A stretch of DNA of 64,000 bases from Macrocybe gigantea (GCA_011319805.1 SJRY01000244.1:310001-374000); one strand, 5' to 3'. Shown: positions 1 through 17,534, counted from the stretch's first letter. Notes: generated by a model not told the origin, from the sequence alone. Numbers and translations: made by a program.

Positions 1-1634
1 TCCATACTCCTTATGTTTGCCGAGCATTCGCCACCATGTCCCGGAGCAATGCACGTCATCGTTGCGCAGCGAGTTCATCACATATGTATATTTACGCACA
101 CGTGCTCCAGGGGGTCAACCGCATCTACAAACAACATTTCCTCAAGACCTTCACACGCCGTCAAGCTGGCCACAGCCATTCAACTTACCGAATCGGTCAC
201 TTTGGACTGACTCATGCTCCAAACGGAGAAATGACTGACGAACTGTCTGATATCAGTCGGTTCTGGAGATTGGAGCAAATAGGGAGCACGGTCGATTGTG
301 AATGCGCGGCCGGTCGATCCCGCTGCGAATCTCGAAAGCTCTCCCAATGTACGCGGGCTCGCGCCCTCTTTTTTTCTTTTTTTCCTTGTCCAAAAGGGGG
401 ACACACCTTCGGTCCTTGACATGGTGCAACTCCTTTTTTTACGGGCTCTTGTCAGAGCATCGAAACATCTTCGGTCTAAAAGGATCATATCTTCCATTTG
501 ATATGGGCTGGCAGCCCAAGGTGCGCCCTAAGAATAAACTTCCGGACCTCCTAGTTCCGCTTACCATATGGGCACTTCTGTATGTTAGGGTATAGATATA
601 GCTAGACAAATCTTGCCTTGACTATGCTCGTTACCAAGGATGGAAGCGCTGATCACCTCTGTGATTACGAAGGCCCGTTGGAACTCTGGAGTCAGCACGA
701 CCCAAGTTGCGAATACAGGCAGCGAGAATTCATATCAATATCGCAGCTGCCTGTCCTATGCATATATCTACCCATCGGCTCTTTGCTAGGTGTTTCATCC
801 TTTCGCGCCTTTCGTATCAGTCCACAATGTACTGATGGGAATGGTGTCAAAAGAATCACGGCACCATGATGATAGATCGTCCTCGATACGACTACTGGGA
901 TATCTGTTTTTCCTGATTGCAACATGGAGTGTTTTTTTTTTCCGCGTCATGCTCTCCATGAACGATCCACGTCTGCATCGCGTAAGTGCCATCACGAATG
1001 AGTCTCATGAAGAGGAACCGTTGCTGCGAGCCATAAGCAGAGACTTTGGGTCAGTCACGATCTAGAAGTCCATAATGCATTTCCAAAGGGACTTTGTGCT
1101 CAACATGAGAACCAACTGCCACAGGCGTCCAACCACATGAAAATAAGAAATCGAGTCTAAAACAAATGTCCGAACAGTTTCTCATACTGTGTTGTTATTG
1201 ACGATCTGGTGCTCCCTTGCTGGTCCAATGAAATGTTGTCACATGTTGAGTCGTTTAGAGCACGTCAGTTGATAGACAGTCCAAGGACGTGCTGGCAGAT
1301 CATGCATGGCCTTTAAGGCCAATGATACAACCTGGCTGTTCGTCTGAAATGACGTTCATCTGCAACCGAAACTGCTTGTTGTTTGCAGATAATCAGTTCG
1401 GGCCAGCTGCATTTTGGATGAGTCACCCTCGGACAAAAGGAGCTATCCCTGTCAAGGGACGGGTGGGCGGGGCTTTGCCAAATACGCATAAACACCATTG
1501 CGCACTGGCCATTCGAGGACGACGACGAGCGCACGGTATTCACAGCTCACGGGCGATACACCGCGCATTCTCGGAGACCTTCAACGCACTCTCTGCCACT
1601 GTTCTCGACGCTTTATTGCGCTCCTTCACGATAG
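1..1634. other. Gene-free left edge
   Basis: No protein family is recognisable on either strand. Short open frames overlap in several frames and none has convincing coding character or a splice pattern. A pyrimidine-rich tract lies around 368-385 and a T-run around 430-440. The stretch just before 1635 probably contains the promoter of the MYST acetyltransferase gene, but no TATA box stands out. Confidence 0.4.
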
Positions 1635-5701
<4,067 letters not shown>

Positions 5702-5893
5702 ATTCGGTATTTGTATTGGAAGGCATAGACAAACAAGGAGTGGTTTGGTTTCGTACATGGTTCAGTTTCGAGGCGTCCGACTCGGTGGCCGAAAACGCGG
5801 TCATGGTCTCGCAAAAGTGCGTGTCCGTTCGCTTTGCAGTTGCCCGCGCTGCTTATCAATGCCCACAGTGAGCAGCAGATCCAGTACGGACAC

Positions 5894-8044
5894 ATGCCCC
5901 TCCCAGACCGGAGAGACCAGAACCTCGACAGCGTGTTGTGCTACTTGCCGTCCCGTCAAAAAAAAATTGTGATAATTAACCGCAAACACAGACACCCTTC
6001 CAGCCTCATCAAAGTCTCGGGCAGGCGCTGGGTTCGCACATTCCGGGCATCGTCGGGCAGCACGCCGCCTCGCATGGGCGACCCGACCACTTTCGCACCC
6101 TGCCCACGCCGCCCCCGGCAGGCCTAGGCTCGCAAGGTGGAGCAGGCGCGGGGCCTAGCGGCTCGGCAGGCCAGCAAGGCTCATCGCAGGGGCCCGCGAC
6201 CGCGTCGGCAGCGTCATCGTCCCAGCAGCAGCAACAACAACAGCAACAGCAGCAGGCGCAGGCGCAGCAGGGTGCAGGGCGCACCCTGGTCCGTCGTCGT
6301 CGCACTCGCCGCTGTTTGCAGTTACGTCGTCCGCGACGGGACAGGGCGGGAGCAGCCCGGGGCTGAAGCGCAAGCAGGTGGACGCGCTGATGGGAGTGTC
6401 AAAGCGGCGACGGGAAGCGGAGGATCCGAGCGATGCGTTTGACATTGATGGCGCGGACAGGGCGCGAAGCACTGGACTGACGAGGAAAAGTCAAAGCTAT
6501 TTACCTGGCTAATGGGCGCTGGAATGGATGACCACTGGAATTCGTTGCGAGCGACAAAGAACTCGTGTTTGAGAGAGGTGATGCGATTTTACTTTTACCT
6601 TTTTTTTCTTCCATCAGATATTTTATTGATGTTTTTTTTGTTCTTAGTGCGCTACAGAGGTGTTTGAAAGTAAAAAAGACATATCAAGCTCTCAAAGGGT
6701 GTTATGAACGCAACTTCAACTTGTTCAAGCAGATCTACGCGTTTGAATCGTTCCATGCTCATCTCTCTGGCGTCGGCACACTCGGCGAGTCGGACCGGCT
6801 CCGAGAGTACGAACGCAGGCTGCAGGCTGCCGCAAGGCCGGGTGTGACGTAGGCAACGTCACTGCTCGGACTATCGATCACTGGCATCGCATCGGCTGGT
6901 ACGATCTCTTTTACAGACGGTCAGTCACATTCTTCTTTTATCAAGTCACGCGTACGATGTGACTCACCGCTTTGCAGATGGCACGGCGACCCCGCCACGA
7001 CGCGGCCCATTCAGTCCCGTAATCCGACCGGTGGCGGCCCGCCTACCAATGGCGCATCTGGACCCAGCGGCGCAGGCGGCGCACATGGCGGCGTTTTGGA
7101 CTCCAGACCTTGCGGACCCAGTGTCCCTCGCGGCGAATGGACTCAACGGCTCGGGACGTCGTCTTCAACCACGGCCGCACAACAGCAGCAGCAGCACGTC
7201 GAGCGCATGTCGTTTATCAACCCACAGACGTTGCGCGACCCGCTCGGTATTCGCCGCTCACGCACTCGCCCATCGTCGGCGCTGCATCGACGACGACGGC
7301 GAATGGCCCAATCACGCATTCGCATCATGCGCCTCAGCCGCACCACCATCACCAGCAGGCGCAACAACAGCAGCACCATGCTCAACACCAACCACACCAG
7401 CAACACCAGCAACAGCATCACCCTCAACACCAGCAGCACTCGCACAGCGCCACGCACCCACATCAACACCCCGCCTCGCAGATCAACGGCCTCGCATCAT
7501 CATCATACGCCTCTTCTCCGCCCTCGTCCTCTTCGCCCTCTGCTGCTGCTGCTGCTGCTGCCGCCGCCGCCGTCTCCTTCTCGTCATCCACCTCCTCGAC
7601 CTCCCCCTCCACTTCTGTAGTGGCTGCAGCAACCACTGCAGCGACGTCCGCCGCAAACGCAGACCAGCCTGTACTCAACATCACGATCACGCAGAGCATG
7701 CTTTCGACGTACCTCCAGTTCCTGCAGGTCCAGACCCAGACCGGCAAGATGAAGCTCGAGTACATGCGCCGTCGCGAAGAGCGAGAGGAGAAGGAGAGTG
7801 CACAGCGCCGCGAGATCGAGCGTCTCAAGCTCGAGCGCGAGGCCGCAGAGTTTGAACACAACAAGCAAAAGGCCAACATGCAGCAAAAGGCCGATCGCGC
7901 TTTGGTGCGATTCTTCTCTTGTCCCATTTTTTCAATTGTGATGACGTCTTTGCCTCTCAGGAACTCCTTGGAAACCCGACGATCGATGCGTCCATCAAGC
8001 AAGCCGCAGGCGACTATCTCAAAAAACTCTTCACAGCGGACTAG
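5894..8044 (+). CDS. Myb/SANT-like, Gln/Ala-rich probable transcriptional regulator, frame-disrupted
   Basis: The core at about 6463-6930 reads KHWTDEEKSKLFTWLMG, then NSLRATKNSCLRECATEVF and ARTIDHWHRIGWYDLFYRR. This resembles the Myb/SANT-like DNA-binding modules of basidiomycete nuclear proteins. It is flanked by low-complexity sequence: a Gln tract (6223-6270), His/Gln-rich sequence (7330-7480), an Ala tract (7541-7572), and a charged coiled coil (about 7740-7900) rich in EEREEKE-type repeats. A short final exon ends in YLKKLFTAD with the stop at 8042-8044. The start is uncertain. ATG 5894 (MPLPDRRDQ) is in frame with the conserved N-terminus, while ATG 5858 opens another frame. The frame shifts by one base near 6465, 6845, 7085, 7150 and 7240 without splice sites, like the neighbouring MYST gene. 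Nuclear role and DNA binding are inferred; the partner is unknown. Confidence 0.6.
6223..6270 (+). repeat. CAG/CAA microsatellite coding a Gln tract
   Basis: Run of CAG and CAA codons followed by GCG-CAG units, read as polyglutamine then QAQAQQ within the SANT-like gene. Mixed codons suggest selection for the amino acid rather than pure slippage. Confidence 0.85.
7541..7572 (+). repeat. GCT/GCC microsatellite coding an Ala tract
   Basis: Seven GCT-type units followed by GCC units, read as about ten alanines in the SANT-like gene. In another frame the same bases give polyleucine, which produces misleading open frames here. Confidence 0.85.
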
Positions 8045-8241
8045 CGGAACCGGAACCTCAAATGTCATCATCGTCGCATGTACTCTTTATCTAATTCGTT
8101 ACCTTTCGCTGTCGTGATATCTTTTTGACTACTGTATACTTTTTTTTTTTTTGTTGGAAGACAGGCTCGGTTTGTATCGTCAGCTAACTTATTACCCCCA
8201 CCATCGAAGCTTTTATTCTCTTTGGATATATATATACCGTT

Positions 8242-11200
8242 CTACCTCTGATCAAGAATACAATCTCCCTTGTAACAGCATGAATCTAAAGAAAGTTTAA
8301 AATTCGTACAGCGTGAAAAGTCCCGTATCGCTCCAAACCCTAAATATCGTAAAGATGTCCTTTTATATCTAGTCATCACCGCCGACAGCTTGGCGGCCAT
8401 CTTGAGGTCGTCCAGCGTAATGGACGAGCGCTCGCACATGCCCCGGAATATTCCATCAGGCTTGTCGTACAGCCGAATCGGAGTGTCGAATTCCTGACCC
8501 GCACAAATGAGCATGCATCACACAGAAAAAAAAAATCAAAGACTTGCAGCTATTTCACCCGCGTCGAGCACGCAGATGCGGTCGTAGCCGATAATCGTGC
8601 GCAGCCGGTCTAGAAGCGACGATGAATGGTCATACCAAGATTACACATAATGATAGATACGCACGAGCGATGCAGAGGATCGTTCGGTCCTTGAACTCGT
8701 ATGCGATCGTGTCTTGGATGTTCCGGTCCGTTTCATAGTCGACAGATGCTTAAGGAGACCATGAACACGACCTACACTGTCGAGAAACACTCCGAGGACG
8801 CACCTGTCGCTTCGTCGAGAATGATCACCCTCGAATTTTTCACCAGCGCCCTCGCTAACGAAACAAGCGAACGCTGCAAGGTTCAGTTCATCGTCTGTCA
8901 GACCCCCGAAACAAGCACAGGCACGCAGGCGAAGCGGGCAACGCACCTGCCCGATGGACAAGTTCCCACCCTCGTCCTCGATCACACTATCGAGCGTAAA
9001 CCGGTTCATCGGCGTGTGTGCCCCACTACCTGGAGCTGAGTCGTCCGCCTCGTTCAGATCAGTGGGCGAGTCCTCAACGCGCTTGACGGCGCTGCCGTTG
9101 TTGTCGACCAGGTACGCTCGCTTCAGAGCATCCCATAGGGTCGCATCGTCGTGCAGGCCGAATGGGTCGAGATTCGAGCGCAGCGTGCCTGAGACTGATC
9201 GCAAAATGTCAGCTTCGACGAATCTGACGGGTGACAGGTGCAGAAGGACACTTGCAGAGAAGCTGCAATGTGAACAAAGTGAAAACGTCAGTGTGGGGCA
9301 CAAGCAACCAGTTGACATCAGAAAAGAAGGATACGCACAGGGTCTTGGGGAATGATGGCGAGCCCGTTCCGCAGATCAGTCAGCCCGACTTGCGAAATGT
9401 CAACGCCGTCAATGAGAATTGAACCGGACGTGAGCTCCACGAGGCGGTAGAGAGCTGCATATTTCGCCGCATAAATCACACGTGAGAAAACTCGCCTCCT
9501 TTTACGCCACCCCCTGCAAACGAAGGTGAATGCAAAACGAACCTGTCATGATCGAACTCTTTCCTGCGCCTGTTCTGTTCACCAGGGCGAGAAAAAGTGA
9601 GATCAAATTAGGAAAGCGAGACAAAGGCCTAGGCGTGCCTTCCAACGATGCCAATTTTTTCTCCGGCTCTAACTGTCATCGAGATCCCTAGAGAAAATGC
9701 AGTTCCGTTAGGGAAAATCATGGCGTATGCTATATGCCATACCTTTCAAAACCGGTGGAAGTTCCGGTCTGTAACTCAGCACGATGTCGCGTAGTTCCAC
9801 CCGGCCCTGCGCAGGCCACGGTTGCGAAGGTTTGCGATCTGGCAGCTCATGCGGCGCTTCTTGTTCGATCTGTGTGGCGTAATGCACAATTCGCTCCACC
9901 GAGTTCATGTTGTTTTCGACCTCCGCGCTCTGACGGACGAGCCAGCCGAACCTAAGAAAAGATCGATAAGGATCACCGAGATGAAACAGATGCGATGAAT
10001 TTGGGACGAGATGCTCACGCCTGTTGGACGCTCAGGATGTAGGAGAACCAAACCGGTTTGGGATGGGGAAATTGTGAACCGCGTTCCAACAGTGAGCATT
10101 GACACGATGAACGTCAGCATGGCACCCAGAAAATCCAAGCGGATGCCGAGCCATCTCTGAAAGGAGATCAATCAGCTACCAAAATCCATAAAAACCTCCG
10201 CGGCGAACTTGATTTGTAACAGTCAACCAGTACGCTCTAAAATAGACCTTAGGATGGCATCCGACTGTACAGGAAAATATATCATACCTGTTTTCGACGT
10301 CTACACGTGTCTCATTATCAAGACGAAAACGCTCCGTTTCTCCGTACGCCCTAATGGTAGAAAGCCCAGAAAGACTTTCGGAGAAATGAGAGTACAATGA
10401 AGACCTTAGAACGGCATCTGATGTAAATGTAAGCATGACAAATTATCGCCATATTTTTGAAAGCAATACCGAGGCGCTAAAAATTGCTCATTCAGGGTCT
10501 ATCTTGCGTGAAAAGATCGGGAAATTTCACCTTCAATTCTCGGGCGCTAGCACGGTAAAACATCGCCGCGTAGATGTAAAGAATTATGATGCAAATACGC
10601 CGATGAGGAACCAAGGCAGTACGATGGAAATCAGGATAATCGCGCCAATGATCGAGGACGTCGTGCCGGCAAACATTCGCATAGAATCTGGCATAGGGCA
10701 GGATAAGCAACGACGCACAAGATGAGAAGGCAAGACCTCGCCTCCGAGCAAGTTGTCGATTGTGTCAATGTCTACGAAGGCCCGTTAGGTCAGCATCAAC
10801 AACCAGGTCACTGGAATAACCTTTCGAAAATCGGTTCATGATACGTCCGAGCGGCTATAAACTATCTCAGCTATAAAGCAGACTAACGTAGGCAGGATAC
10901 ACATACGTAGTCTCAAAGAAAGACATCGGTGCATGCATGACCCTTCCGATGGCAGCCTAAATTGAACAATCAGAATTCCCCGGAAGACAGTGGTAATCTG
11001 TGACGCCTGCCTTGTGGAGCTTTTGAGATGCAAAATAAGTCAGAAGTGCGAACATGCTGCCCATGATGAAGAATGCTATGGCTTGCGCAACACCCAAGAA
11101 CACATATATGCCCATCTCAAGTCATTATAATCAGCATCAGATGACCTCGACAATAAATGAACACACATAGAATCCCTGGGGACGACGCCACTTTAGTTCC

Positions 11201-14200
11201 TGCCAGTACACCAGCCTATGCCCTAATATTAACACAGAGATGCTCAGCTATCGACAAAAAAAAGGACATACCAGTAAGACGCCATCACGGTCGCGCCTTG
11301 TATAAGGACCAAAGAGGCAAACAACAGCGGGAGGACGACGATGCCGTTTGCGGCGCGGATGTACGCCTTGTACACTACCCAACTGATCGCGCCTGTGTTT
11401 CTCTCCTCTGCCTGCATCAGCGCGGGGCCAGCGGCTTGCTGCCTCTTCACTACACCCAGCTCCTTCCCGTTCTTCTCTTCAGCGTCCTCAATCACTTCCT
11501 CCTCCTCCTCTTTCCCCTTCTTCTCGTCTTGCTCCCTCGCGCCAAACTCGGTGACGAAGCGCGCAAAGGCGCCCTCGCTGCGCATGAGCTCGGCGTACGT
11601 GCCGCGCTCGGCAATCCGCCCGTCGACGAGCGTGTAGATGTAGTCGACCTGCGGTAGAAAGTGCAGCGCGTGCGTGACGAGGATGCGCGTCTTGCCCGAG
11701 GCACTGTTGAGCAGCACGTTTTGGAAGACGGCTTTGCCGACGTGTGCGTCGAGGGCCGAGAGCGGATCCTGGGGAATGAAAGGATGTATTTCATGAGCTG
11801 GGAGGAACAGGAATGAATCGACGCACGTCGAATATCTGAATATCAGTGTCGCAGTAAATCGCTCGACAGATGTTGATGCGCTGCTTCTGTCCCCCGGACA
11901 GCGAGATGCCCTTTTCTCCAACCTCTGTGAGGTCACCGTTCGGCAGCATGTCCAGGTCAGACTCAAGGCATGAATCTCGCACGGCCTTCCAGTACCGCTC
12001 CTCCTCGAACGGGCGCCCGAAGCATATGTTCTCCCTTATCGTCGCGTTCTACCGTCAATTGTGTCAGCCAAGAAAGCTGATCTAATACGAGAAACAGAGC
12101 ATATACGAACCTGTATCCACGCGCTCTGCGGGCAGTACCCGACGCTGCCTCCAAACGTGACGGACCCAGCCGTGCGCCGCATCTCGCCGATGATGCCCTG
12201 CAAAAGGGACGACTTACCGGCTCCGACGGCGCCGACAATGGCGACAAGCTGGCCGCGCGGGACGCTCATGTCCACGTCCCTCACCTTGAAGACGTTCGCC
12301 TCCTCGCCGTCGTTGCCGCCTTTCTCATCCATGACTTGAGCGGCGCTGAGGCGTTTTTCATTCCGCTTCTTCTCCTTTCTGGAATGAGGTTTCTCGCTAC
12401 CCCTTGTTTTTTTGTGCGCCGGCGCCGAGTCGGGAGGCGGCGCGTCCCAGGTAAAAGAGGCACCTTTAACGAGAAGGGCGACGTCCAGATCGTCGTCCTG
12501 AACGTATGTCTCTTGCAACAGTTCAGCCTCAAAGACACCGTACAAACGGCTCACGGCATTCGCCGCGTCCGCTATGGCGCTGAATGACAGGGCTGCAAGA
12601 AAAAAGATAATTTAGCGGTTTTCGCGGGCTAGGAATGATAACGCGGGAAACGCACGCAAAAACATGAGAGGAAGGCGGAGAAGCGTGAAGAGCGTGAGGG
12701 AGGAGAATATGACTGCAGGATCGAGCGCGTGGCCCGTGGCAGAGTAGGTGACGAACGCGAGCACAGATGCAAGAACCGGCATGCTCATCGCGACGGCATT
12801 GTTTGCAGCGCGGATGAGCAGCAACGAGCGAATGTAAAAAATTTCCCTGCGCCTATAATCTGCGATGCGGGCGAGGAAGGGCTGCTCCCACGCAAAGAAC
12901 TTGATGACCTTCATGCCGCCGAGGAGCTCCTGGAGTAGCTTAGCGCGTTTGTCGGTCCAGACCATGCTCTTCTGGCGCAACTTGAAGAGGCGCTTCATGA
13001 CCATGGTCTGGAGCGGCGTCATGATGACGAAGAAGGCAAAGCCTGCGAGGGCACTCGGGCCGAGATTAACGAGGAGGATGATGAGGCAGACGATCATCTG
13101 AATCGGCGCAGCCCAGGCCTGGCGGGGCATCAAGTCAATAACACTCGATGGAAGGGGCATGACACGCACCATGTGGAAAAAGCCTGCGCAAAAATCGATC
13201 CTGGACACGTCGGTGGAGATGTGGTTGACGAGCTTTCCGTTCGAGAGCGTTGACCTGGCGCGGGAGGTGAGCCTGAGCGAGCGCGTGTAGATGGCGGTGA
13301 TGAGCCCTCCACGGAGCAGCACGCCGGTCGATGCAGTGCGATAGAAAAAGTGGTGCGTGCATAGCGACGCGATGGCCTGCAGTGCAAGAAGGCCAAAGCC
13401 ATATCCAATGCCTATGCCAACAGAAGGAGGGGACGGCCGAGACGATGCGCGACGTACGATTGGGTCGCAAAGTTAATGAGGGTCTAGCGGAACGCACTGG
13501 TGAGACACGGATTGCGATAGCCTGGTCAGGATATACCCACTTTCACAAGGAGAGGACTGGTAACTTGTGCCGTGTCGCCAATGACTTTTAATATTCCGCC
13601 GGACCAGAACCACCACTTGACACTGTCATTCATAGCCCAGACCAGGCTAGCCTTTTTCCTCCCGTCGACCTCACGCCATTTCCTCTCCTTCTCTTTTCTG
13701 TTCCCGCTCAGCGTCCACCGGAGAACCCTCCACGGGCCGGGACGAATGTCACCAGCAGCCAAGCGTTTATTGTACTCGTCCGCGTTTCGCTTCCGCCGGT
13801 CGAACGACGCGTTGATCAGGTCTGCTATATGTGCCGCACCGCGGTCGAGCGGTAGCTTGTAGAGGTCCGGCGCTTCGAGTGGACGCGCATAGCCGAGGCT
13901 GAGGAGAGGTGTGATCCATTGAAAAGTAAGGATGCTGAGCCAGCTCGCGGTGAGCTCCGGAATCAGATCAGACTCGTCGATAGACTTTTTCGGAGGCGGA
14001 GGCGGCCTTTTCGACGCAAAAGGGAACCTGTCGCGCCTGAAAGGGCAGACAACCAAAAAACCAGTCTTTTTAGCGCAAAATCGCGAAATTGATGATGACG
14101 TTACCACGATCGGTTTGCGGGGTGCCTGGCGTCCGGGTCGGCGGACCCTTTGTCGGCGGCGCTGGCTACGTCAGAGCCGTCGATGGAGGCTGGCTTGGAC

Positions 14201-14202
14201 AT
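8242..14202 (-). CDS. ABCC-family (YOR1-like) multidrug-resistance ABC transporter
   Basis: Full-length transporter in the order TMD1-NBD1-TMD2-NBD2, probably at the plasma membrane or vacuole, exporting organic anions and drugs. It starts at ATG 14202 ([10 protein letters not shown]) and is cut by roughly fifteen short introns. [20 protein letters not shown] is the typical entry into TMD1. TMD1 helices lie at about 12640-13330. NBD1 (about 11640-12300) has Walker [10 protein letters not shown], the signature LSGGQKQR, and [10 protein letters not shown], with Asp where the catalytic Glu would be. TMD2 runs from about 9900 to 11400. NBD2 (about 8400-9750) has GRTGAGKSS, a variant signature LSIGQ and an intact VIILDEATA. 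One degenerate and one competent ATP site is the normal ABCC asymmetry. A Lys/Glu-rich insert links NBD1 to TMD2. I found no frame break, in contrast to the two genes to the left. The C-terminal tail after LDDLKMAAK is long, and the stop at 8242-8244 is my best reading. Confidence 0.93.
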
Positions 14203-15310
14203 TGTGCCAGCGGATGCTCGTCAGGAGGCACGAAAACGCGCGATTGAGCGTTTCGTGCGAACCGTGGCTGAGCGAGAGAATTCTTATGTGGGGACCGGCG
14301 TGGCTTATGGACGGAAGTGCTGCCGTGGTTCCGTAACTGGAGCTGATTCAGCGGCTCCAGCCTGCTCTAGGATTCCCATGCGAGACTTGGTCTCCGACGA
14401 GTCCGACGGAACTTGTTCGCAAAACGGTAAAGCATGTTTTACATGAGGCCTGCAGACGCTTTGGGTAGCCATGTCTATTGGAATTAACTACGACGCGTTT
14501 GAATGTGACGTTATCGGGCTTCGTAGGTCGACCCTTGTCGGTCTGCCTGTGTTTGACGGCATGGGTCCCTATTTCCACAGAACCACGACACCCTTGTCAA
14601 ATCGCACAACGTAACAACTTGCAAATGCTTGCATACATATAATGGACTCCTCTGCGCACCACCCCATGTCCTCAGTCAGCCACCCCAATCTCCTATTGCA
14701 CCAAATCCCTCTAGATGTTCAGCCCCAGCCACTACACGAAGGATCCTAAATTCACAATCTCCCCATGGACGGGAAGCAGCCATTCATCCCCATTTCTCAT
14801 TTCATTTCATGCTCATACTTTTCTTCAAACTCTCTGCAGGGCAGGGTCAGAGTCGTCGATGAAGACTCCCCTATTATGCCATAGAGGGCGACATCCGTGA
14901 AAAGCGCACGACCTTGGTACGTATACCGCGCCCTCGGACTAACACCTCCTTATCAGCGTCGCGCACTCCAGGGACCCGACCAGCGGTGGAATTACGTCGT
15001 CGATCTCGACACCTGGTCGTCCTTCAATCCCGACGTAGGTCCCACCACCGCCAATTTTCGCCATGATCAGCTCGTCTGTTTCCGGCTCCTTCCTCTGGAA
15101 TTGAAATGTCTCGACTTTCGCGGCTGAACTGTGAAAGTTCCTTTGTAGCGCCCATTCCCTCTGTGTCTTGCCTTTTTCCTTTTTATGATATCTGTGTTGT
15201 TCCTGAAATCATGTCGTATACATAGTCGTTAGATACCGAATGTGGTCTACGTCATCCGAGAAAACTGTCCGAGAGTGGGCTAGGGTATATTCAAAATCTC
15301 AAAGACTCGG
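14203..15310. other. Intergenic region
   Basis: Lies between the 5' end of the ABC transporter and the 3' end of ATG17. Short open frames exist (for example a 76-codon frame at 14897-15127 on the plus strand), but they match nothing I recognise and lack a clear gene structure. The ABC transporter promoter should lie at its left end. A small unannotated gene cannot be excluded. Confidence 0.4.
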
Positions 15311-17434
15311 TTACAGGCTATCCGGCGAAAGAATAGCACCTGTCGGCGTGTCGTGACTGCCGGTGCTCATGATACGGTCCTTGGCCTGGGCGACAGAAGA
15401 ACGCAAGAACGCAGTCGTCAGTGTAAATCATCACGAGCCCATAACACCACCGACCTCGGCTGCGAGCTCGTCGTCTATGACGGGAAGGAACTCCCATGCC
15501 TCGCCGCTGCGCGGCACGACTTCCCAGCTCGTCGGCGCATTCCCGACGCAAAGACAGATGTCCTCAGGCAGATGCGCGCCATACTCTGCGTTGAAGTGCG
15601 TCCGGACCTGGTTCTCCTCTGCCATACATGGGGCATTTCAGATACGGCAACGCCGGCGTCGTTCCTGCTCACCTTCGCTCATAGCGTCCAGCTGCGCCAT
15701 CATCCCGCGCACGATATTATCCACGGCCTCGCGGTACTGTCGCCGCCGCGCCAGCTCCAGCACAAGCTTGTTGAACGCCAGCTGGTAGGACACAAACCGG
15801 TCATGCAGGTGCTCGAGCGTCAGCAGATGATTGTGCAGCCCCGCTAGCTTGTCTTCACATTTAGCCTGGCGCACAGACAAGTCAGATTCGAAAGAGCCTT
15901 TCCCTTCTGGGAGGACACGCACTTCGACGCTGTCCTGGGTTTCGAGCATCTCGGACATGATATCACCTAGCTCGTCGAGATCGTCTAGTGTGAGACTGAG
16001 CATCGACAGATGCCGCCGCGATAGATCCATGTTTGCCTGCAGCTTCTCGCTTGCAGGTCGTCAGCCAGTAGAAAAAATAGGTTTGAAACAGAGTCTGACT
16101 GGTATGTCTCTATAGTTTCTGTGCTCTCCTCCAGCTCCGCCATGATGGACGGCAGTTCATCCGTGTCGCGGTTCATGTCTAGAATGATGAACCCATCAGA
16201 TTTCAAACATCAGAAAATTCTGAGCTGCTTCCTACCGACCTCTCAGATCCTCCTCACCAAATGCCTCCCCGGCCTCGCTCTCACGCGCCGCATTCTCCAT
16301 CTGCTCGAAATGTGACGTCAGGCTGTCGAGATGCACGGCCATGGCGCTCGAGATTGTCTCCTGTATGTTCAGGGTCTCTTCTATCAGCGCATTCGGGGTG
16401 TCTGCAGCTCCGGCAGTGAAACTCTGATAGACCGGATGGTAGAGTAGAGGATCTCTGGATATTCGTCAGTCTTGCTTATGATGTCCTTCGTGAGACGGTC
16501 TGGAGTGTAAGCGCACAGACAACGCAGGACAGCATCGATGGACGAACGTCAAGTCCTATTCGGTCACTCTCTATAGTGTCGAGCACGTCCTCTATCCCCT
16601 GGTCGTCCACAAAGTCGCGCAACGACTTCCAATACTTCCTGTCCAGGCGCGTTTCGCGCCACTTGGTCTCTTTCTCCTTCTCTACCTCTCTCTGCTTACC
16701 CTTCGCCAACAGCGCACCGCCGCGTAGCGTAGACGAGGGACTATGGCTCACGGACGTGCTCCGCTCGCGGCCATTTGAGCTCCGGCGCTCCTTGTTACTA
16801 TCTTTGCCTTTTCCGCCGCTCGCCTTTCGGCGCGGGCTCACATCGTCATTGTCGTTGTCATCGTTGTCAGAATGCTGGCTCCCGAACAGAGACGAGTCGG
16901 CGGACATGCTCTCGTAAAAGTCCGGCGGGACGAGCTGGGAGCCGAGCGATTCGAGGATGGAGTCGAGCGCGTTGGAATGCTTCATGCGCAAGGCGTCCCA
17001 TGCCTGCGTTTATCGCACATGCGTAATAGCTGTGATTTAGCGAACGGGGAAGCAGTGTAGAAGAGTGCACACACTTGGACTTGTTTCGTGAGTGACAACC
17101 GCTTCTCCTCGATACTCTTCGCTACGCTCGCGACAGCTACATACGAAGAGTTTGAGAGCTTCGATTCAGCATGAATGTTCTGAGATCGCAGGATCACAGG
17201 ACCGTGCCTAGGTGAGGCATGAGAAATGAGAATAATACGCACTTTGAGCTGCTCGGAGACCGCCTCGGATACCCAGCGAACTTTGGCGTCAAGCGCCACG
17301 ACGTCGATCGCCGCCCGCGCGGACGCGTTGGACACCGTATGTGCGCGCGAGCACAGCTGCTCGCCATGTTGCAACGCCTTCTTGGACTGCAAAAGGAGCG
17401 AGACGAGGTCCGGCTGCTGGTGTGGGGAGGACAT
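15311..17434 (-). CDS. ATG17: Autophagy scaffold protein Atg17
   Basis: Scaffold of the Atg1 kinase complex at the phagophore assembly site, mostly long coiled coils. It starts at ATG 17434 (MSSPHQQPDLVSLLLQSKKA), the usual fungal Atg17 opening. Features in order: helix with HTVSNASARAAIDVVALDAKVRW; a Ser/acidic insert (about 16700-16870); IGLD, then ETLNIQETISSAMAVHLDSL; the diagnostic DELGDIMSEMLETQ; and a C-terminal block with REAVDNIVRGMMAQLDAM, EYGAHLPEDICLC and GNAPTSWEVVP. The last exon reads RIMSTGSHDTPTGAILSPDSL with TAA at 15313-15311. About seven short introns. I see no disruption. The gene lies head to head with the LysM gene, with 100 bases between start codons. Confidence 0.9.
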
Positions 17435-17534
17435 GGTATGTGACTCGCTTGCAACGATCGAATGATGTTGGCCCCTTTTTGGACAACGGCTGCATTACTT
17501 CTCATTTTTATTCCTTCACTGCAAGTAAAACTCA
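17435..17534. promoter_or_regulatory. Shared 100-bp promoter between ATG17 and the LysM gene
   Basis: The two start codons (17434 on minus, 17535 on plus) are separated by only 100 bases, so both core promoters and 5' leaders must fit or overlap here. Pyrimidine-rich stretches are present and no TATA box is visible. Co-regulation is an inference. Confidence 0.5.

Noticed and set aside
7463..8071. Minus-strand frame with acidic and Ala runs
   Set aside because: It is the reverse reading of the Ala/Ser repeats and coiled coil of the SANT-like gene, with no splice structure of its own.
12281..12587. Open frames on both strands over the Lys/Arg-rich linker near NBD1
   Set aside because: Shadows of the charged linker of the ABC transporter, whose own frame is continuous.
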